Part shown: positions 60,974-64,000 of the stretch, piece after piece
Layout of the letters: every line of letters starts with the position of its first letter
Numbering within the stretch: position 1 is the stretch's first letter
NCBI RefSeq assembly: GCF_958298935.1
Contig: NC_084943.1
Location: 382,001 to 446,000 of the forward strand
Direction of reading: 5' to 3'
Origin: Phragmites australis
Taxonomy: Eukaryota > Streptophyta > Magnoliopsida > Poales > Poaceae
DNA: 64,000 bases
Made by a program: the position numbers and the translations under genes
Notes under the pieces: generated by a model
Databases searched by the model: none
Told to the model about the DNA's origin: nothing
Seen by the model: only the letters and a program-made list of their open reading frames with translations

Positions 60974-62440
60974 TCTTCCTCTTCTTGTACATTCTGAGAT
61001 TTTCGGGAAAGCTATATTTGTAACCCTAGGAGCTGAATATACCTCGCACTTGAACTGGATGCTTCAAGGTTCCCAACGTCACTAAGAGAACATCATATTC
61101 CCTGGCCCAGGTGAAAGAACCTTGGCTAGTTTTGGTCCGGTCGGTTAGCTACGCGTGTCGCTTGGTGCCCTCCGTGTGCAGAAACTAGGGCTCGGCACGT
61201 CTCCGGCCGACTTGCACAGAGATGGTACTCATCATGCCAGAGGTGTAGGGCTTCGCACTGCTCTGTGATGGCCACCATCGACTCAAACCACGAGGACTAC
61301 TTCGACTTCGAAGTCTGTAGCCGACTTGCACAGAGATGGTACTCATCGTGCGAGAGTTTCCAAATTAAGTGCTCATCGGTTAATTAATTGTGACTTCCAT
61401 GAAGAAAAATAGGGAACATATTGCACCTAATTGATTGCATGCGATATTTGATTGCGGTTTTCTAATTAGCATGCTTGAATCTTGATTGCAGCCCATGCTG
61501 TAGCAATGCTGTAGCCCACACTGTAGCAACGCTGTAGCAGTACTGTTTGCAGAGGCTGACAGTGGGTCCGGAGGGAGGAAAATAGTAGTAGAAGGTAGGA
61601 AATATGCTGAATGAAGAGAAGACTTATCTCCTGCCGTTGCTCCCGAAAAGAGAAAGAAGATTGAGACAGGGGTTGTCCTTGGTTTTTTGGAGGAAAGCCT
61701 GATTTTAAGAACGTGAAGGTAACAGTTAGAGATAAAAAAAATAAGAGATACTATAATAATATTTTTAAGATAAAAATTTAAAATAACTATTAAAGATGAC
61801 CTAACTACATGCCATATCCGGATTGATAACGTTATTTACATATGTTTATAAATCTAAGGATACTGTTTGTCCCGTATACATTCCTGCTAAACTTTCCACT
61901 GCCACTCCAGTGATTTGTACTAACTCCACTAGAGTGCTATGCTTTTGTTGCCCTGTGCTGCAGCAGAACATGCATTGCATGTAAACATTGCGCTGTCAGT
62001 GCAAGGGAGAGGACGGTCAAAGTCAACACCCATCGACAAGCCGCAGGCCGCAGGGGAACGGAATGATGAGATGGCCAAGCAGGGGAAAGCTAGGAGCCTG
62101 CAGCAGGAAGGATAATTAATCACTTAATTACCCCCACTCACCAGTGATTAAAAAATTAATCCCCTTTCCTAACCCACCCTCATCTCACCCCAACCGTGCT
62201 GCAGATGTCTCCTCCTACCGTACTGTTTTGAAGACCGTTATCTATCTCTAATATGAATATTATAGCGATAAACAAGCAAGGTTCAAATGAAAATTTATCA
62301 TACATAATATATATAATTAGTATTAAGTAGATCTTATGTACCGTTTTAAGATCTACATTAATAACAAATGATGACCATCTAAACGGTCTTTGAGGAGTGA
62401 CTGCAGCACTGTTGCATACAATTTTTTTTTCCAACAAACC
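60974..62440. other. Intergenic DNA upstream of the OVATE gene
   Basis: The first part may continue the CACTA relic interrupted by the solo LTR. Two near-identical 36-bp words (GCCGACTTGCACAGAGATGG...) lie at 61206-61242 and 61320-61355. A short run of GCTGTAGCA-like units is at about 61497-61552. The rest is AT-rich and has no recognised gene. Confidence 0.4.
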
Positions 62441-62445
62441 GCGGC

Positions 62446-62451
62446 TATATA
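62446..62451 (+). promoter_or_regulatory. TATA box of the OVATE family gene
   Basis: TATATA in GCGGCTATATACGAATG lies 90 bp before the ATG at 62536. An upstream in-frame ATG at 62455 is only 4 bases beyond this box, so it would not be in the transcript. This supports 62536 as the start. Confidence 0.6.
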
Positions 62452-62535
62452 CGAATGAATCCACGCTTCCTTCCCGCCGTCCATCCGTCACGCACAAAAC
62501 ACACATGCCCAACACCTAGCCAGCTAGGCCACACC

Positions 62536-63237
62536 ATGTCGTCGTCGTCTACCAGAGCGCGGCGGGGCGGGAGCGGCGGCGGCAGGCAGCTGCAGTTCCC
62601 GGTGGGCCGGTGGCGCCACGTGGCGGTGGTCGACGCCGGGTGCGGGTGCCGCCCGCGAAGGGCGACCACGAGGCTGCTCAGCCAGCTGCCCTCCTTCCTC
62701 CGGCCCTCGCCCAAGCCGCCGCAGCCGATGAGGAGCAGCTCCCGCTCGTCCTCCGGCTTCTTCCCGTCCTCCGCCTCCACCGCCTCCTCCTCCGCGGCCA
62801 CCTTCACCACCACCCACTCCTCCTACTCCAACTACTCCACCTACTCCTCCAGCGCCTGCAAGAAGCAGCAGGACGAGCCGCAGGCGATGACGTCCAACAC
62901 GGGGGCTGCGGCGGCGGCCAGGAAGAGGAAGTGCAAGAAGAAGAAGAAGAGGTACGACAACATGGGCGCTGCGGCGGCGGATGCGGAGGAGGAGGATGTC
63001 GGCGTGGCGGTGGAGAAGGAGTCGTCGGACCCGCGCGCCGACTTCCGGGAGAGCATGGTGCAGATGGTCGTGGAGATGGGGCTCTGCGGCTGGGACGACC
63101 TCCGCTGGATGCTCCGCCGCCTACTCGACCTCAACGCGCCGCGCCACCACGCCGCCATCCTCGCCGCCTTCGCCGAGGTCTGCGCCCAGCTCACCGCGCC
63201 GCCGTACCACGGCTACGAGTACCACAACCACTACTGA
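62536..63237 (+). CDS. OVATE family protein (transcriptional repressor)
   Basis: This intronless gene encodes 233 aa, a usual size for the family. Residues about 158-219 form the OVATE domain, with DPRADFRESMVQMVVEMGL and WDDLRWMLRRLLDLN followed by HHAAILAAFAEVCAQL. A Cys-containing GCGCRPRR element lies at 35-42, a long Ser/Thr-rich stretch at 68-107, and a strongly basic, probable nuclear localisation segment at 129-139 (RKRKCKKKKKR). OVATE proteins act in the nucleus and at microtubules as repressors that bind TALE homeodomain proteins and affect organ shape and brassinosteroid response; which of these applies here is not known. The ATG at 62536 (CACACCATGTC) was chosen over the in-frame 62455 because of the TATA box position. 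Codons are strongly GC-ending. Confidence 0.92.
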   Translation: MSSSSTRARRGGSGGGRQLQFPVGRWRHVAVVDAGCGCRPRRATTRLLSQLPSFLRPSPKPPQPMRSSSRSSSGFFPSSASTASSSAATFTTTHSSYSNYSTYSSSACKKQQDEPQAMTSNTGAAAAARKRKCKKKKKRYDNMGAAAADAEEEDVGVAVEKESSDPRADFRESMVQMVVEMGLCGWDDLRWMLRRLLDLNAPRHHAAILAAFAEVCAQLTAPPYHGYEYHNHY

Positions 63238-64000
63238 GTACTGGCAGCTGGTTCACCACCTGCGGCTGGCAGCGAGCTCCTGTGTTCTGGTCCCGAGATG
63301 GCGAGAGATCCTTGCACCACCCGTGTGCTTCATTACTCGTGCAGGGTGATGCATGCCACCGGGTGGTGATAGGATCTCGAAGGAGAAAGCTAATTAAGAA
63401 AAGTTACTAAGCTACTAGCAGCAGCATTAGTACCAGGTCCTTGTGTTTACTAGTGCTAGCAGTCAGTTCAGCTTTTGTTGGTGATTTTCTTGCTAGCTTG
63501 CTCAGTGTTGCATTGCAGTGTGCTTGTCTTAGTGTGTTCGGCCGGCCTTTGGTTTTGGATGAAGGTCCCTGAAGTAGTAGTAGCAGTTGTTGTTTAATTA
63601 CCAGTAGATTTAGGTTCATGACTATGTAACAATGTCATGGAATTAGTGGCGTATTGTGAGGTGTTTTTGCTAAATGCACGGCACTTTTCCAGCGAGCTCG
63701 TAAATGATTTGTTTCTGTCTTTGTAGAGTAGTAACATTAGTCACTGAAACCATCTGATATGCATTCATCATTGAAACAGAAACAGAGCCCTAACATCTTG
63801 AGAAGGTGAAAGTGTGAAACAGACATAGACGTTACTTTCTTTGGTCTCGAGCACACATTGAATACTGAATACTATGTAGTTCGTGAAAGTGAAGTCGAGA
63901 TTGGAGCAGTGGTTTATATAATTTGTTGGACTTGGAAGAAATGAGGAGTACTGTTTCTGTTTCCTGGACCTACCTTTGTTCGTGGATCAAGCACTAGTGC
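63238..64000. other. 3' flank of the OVATE gene
   Basis: This stretch presumably includes the 3' UTR. No other gene or element was recognised before the end of the window. Confidence 0.4.

Noticed and set aside
62455..62535. Upstream in-frame ATG of the OVATE gene
   Set aside because: It lies 4 bases after the TATA box, before any plausible transcription start.

Overview
This window looks like nuclear DNA from a grass (Poaceae, probably a panicoid). Host genes are very GC-rich at third positions, with plant-style GT-AG introns. They sit in AT-rich spacer packed with grass transposon types: CACTA elements with TTTGCCGAGTG subterminal repeats, Stowaway MITEs, Ty3/gypsy remnants, solo LTRs and a hAT-like element. 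No bacterial features, CRISPR arrays, tRNAs or rRNAs were seen.

Host genes, left to right: (1) an NDR1/HIN1-like (LEA-2) membrane protein, 1390-2016 (+); (2) a second NHL/LEA-2 protein, 8808-9410 (+); (3) a 14-exon E2F transcription factor, 23987-28128 (+), with a cluster of E2F and CCAAT sites about 0.7 kb upstream; (4) an intronless 160-aa protein of unknown function, 33579-34061 (+); (5) a six-exon HVA22/TB2/DP1-type ER membrane protein, 40008-34553 (-), convergent with gene 4; (6) an OVATE family repressor, 62536-63237 (+). The genes show no common pathway, which is normal for a plant chromosome. The two NHL genes may be dispersed tandem paralogs.

Mobile DNA fills most of the rest. From 3.0 to 8.1 kb there is a chain of degenerate repeats ending in a decayed CACTA TNP2 transposase (minus strand). 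From 10.3 to 18.5 kb there is an imperfect repeat array, then a minus-strand Ty3/gypsy remnant with one recognisable LTR (11655-12571), then a hAT-like element (15509-18130, 8-bp target duplication). A 1431-bp solo LTR (15577-17007, 5-bp target duplication) lies inside the hAT-like element, and a CACTA terminus follows. From 20.7 to 22.1 kb there is a GTTACAAC-type array and a possibly organelle-derived ORF. Stowaway MITEs lie at 32.4 and 38.8 kb.

The main mobile feature is a structurally complete 9268-bp CACTA element (44445-53712, TAC target duplications). Its tnpA-like gene (Transposase_24 type) is open through seven exons. Its TNP2 transposase is broken by a frameshift at a G run and an in-frame TAG. 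Upstream of the transposase is a large inverted duplication of about 497-bp arms around a 34-bp loop (52375-53401). If transcribed it would form long double-stranded RNA. The CACTA split an older repeat whose second copy lies at about 4.5-5.3 kb. From 56.9 to 61.4 kb there is a Ulp1-protease-bearing CACTA relic, interrupted by a second solo LTR of the same family as the first but inverted.

I see no clearly new biological system. The best candidates for follow-up are the CACTA foldback combined with an intact tnpA-like gene, the E2F-site cluster upstream of the E2F gene, and the nested insertions that allow relative dating. Gene and family names come from motif recognition by eye; no database search was run.
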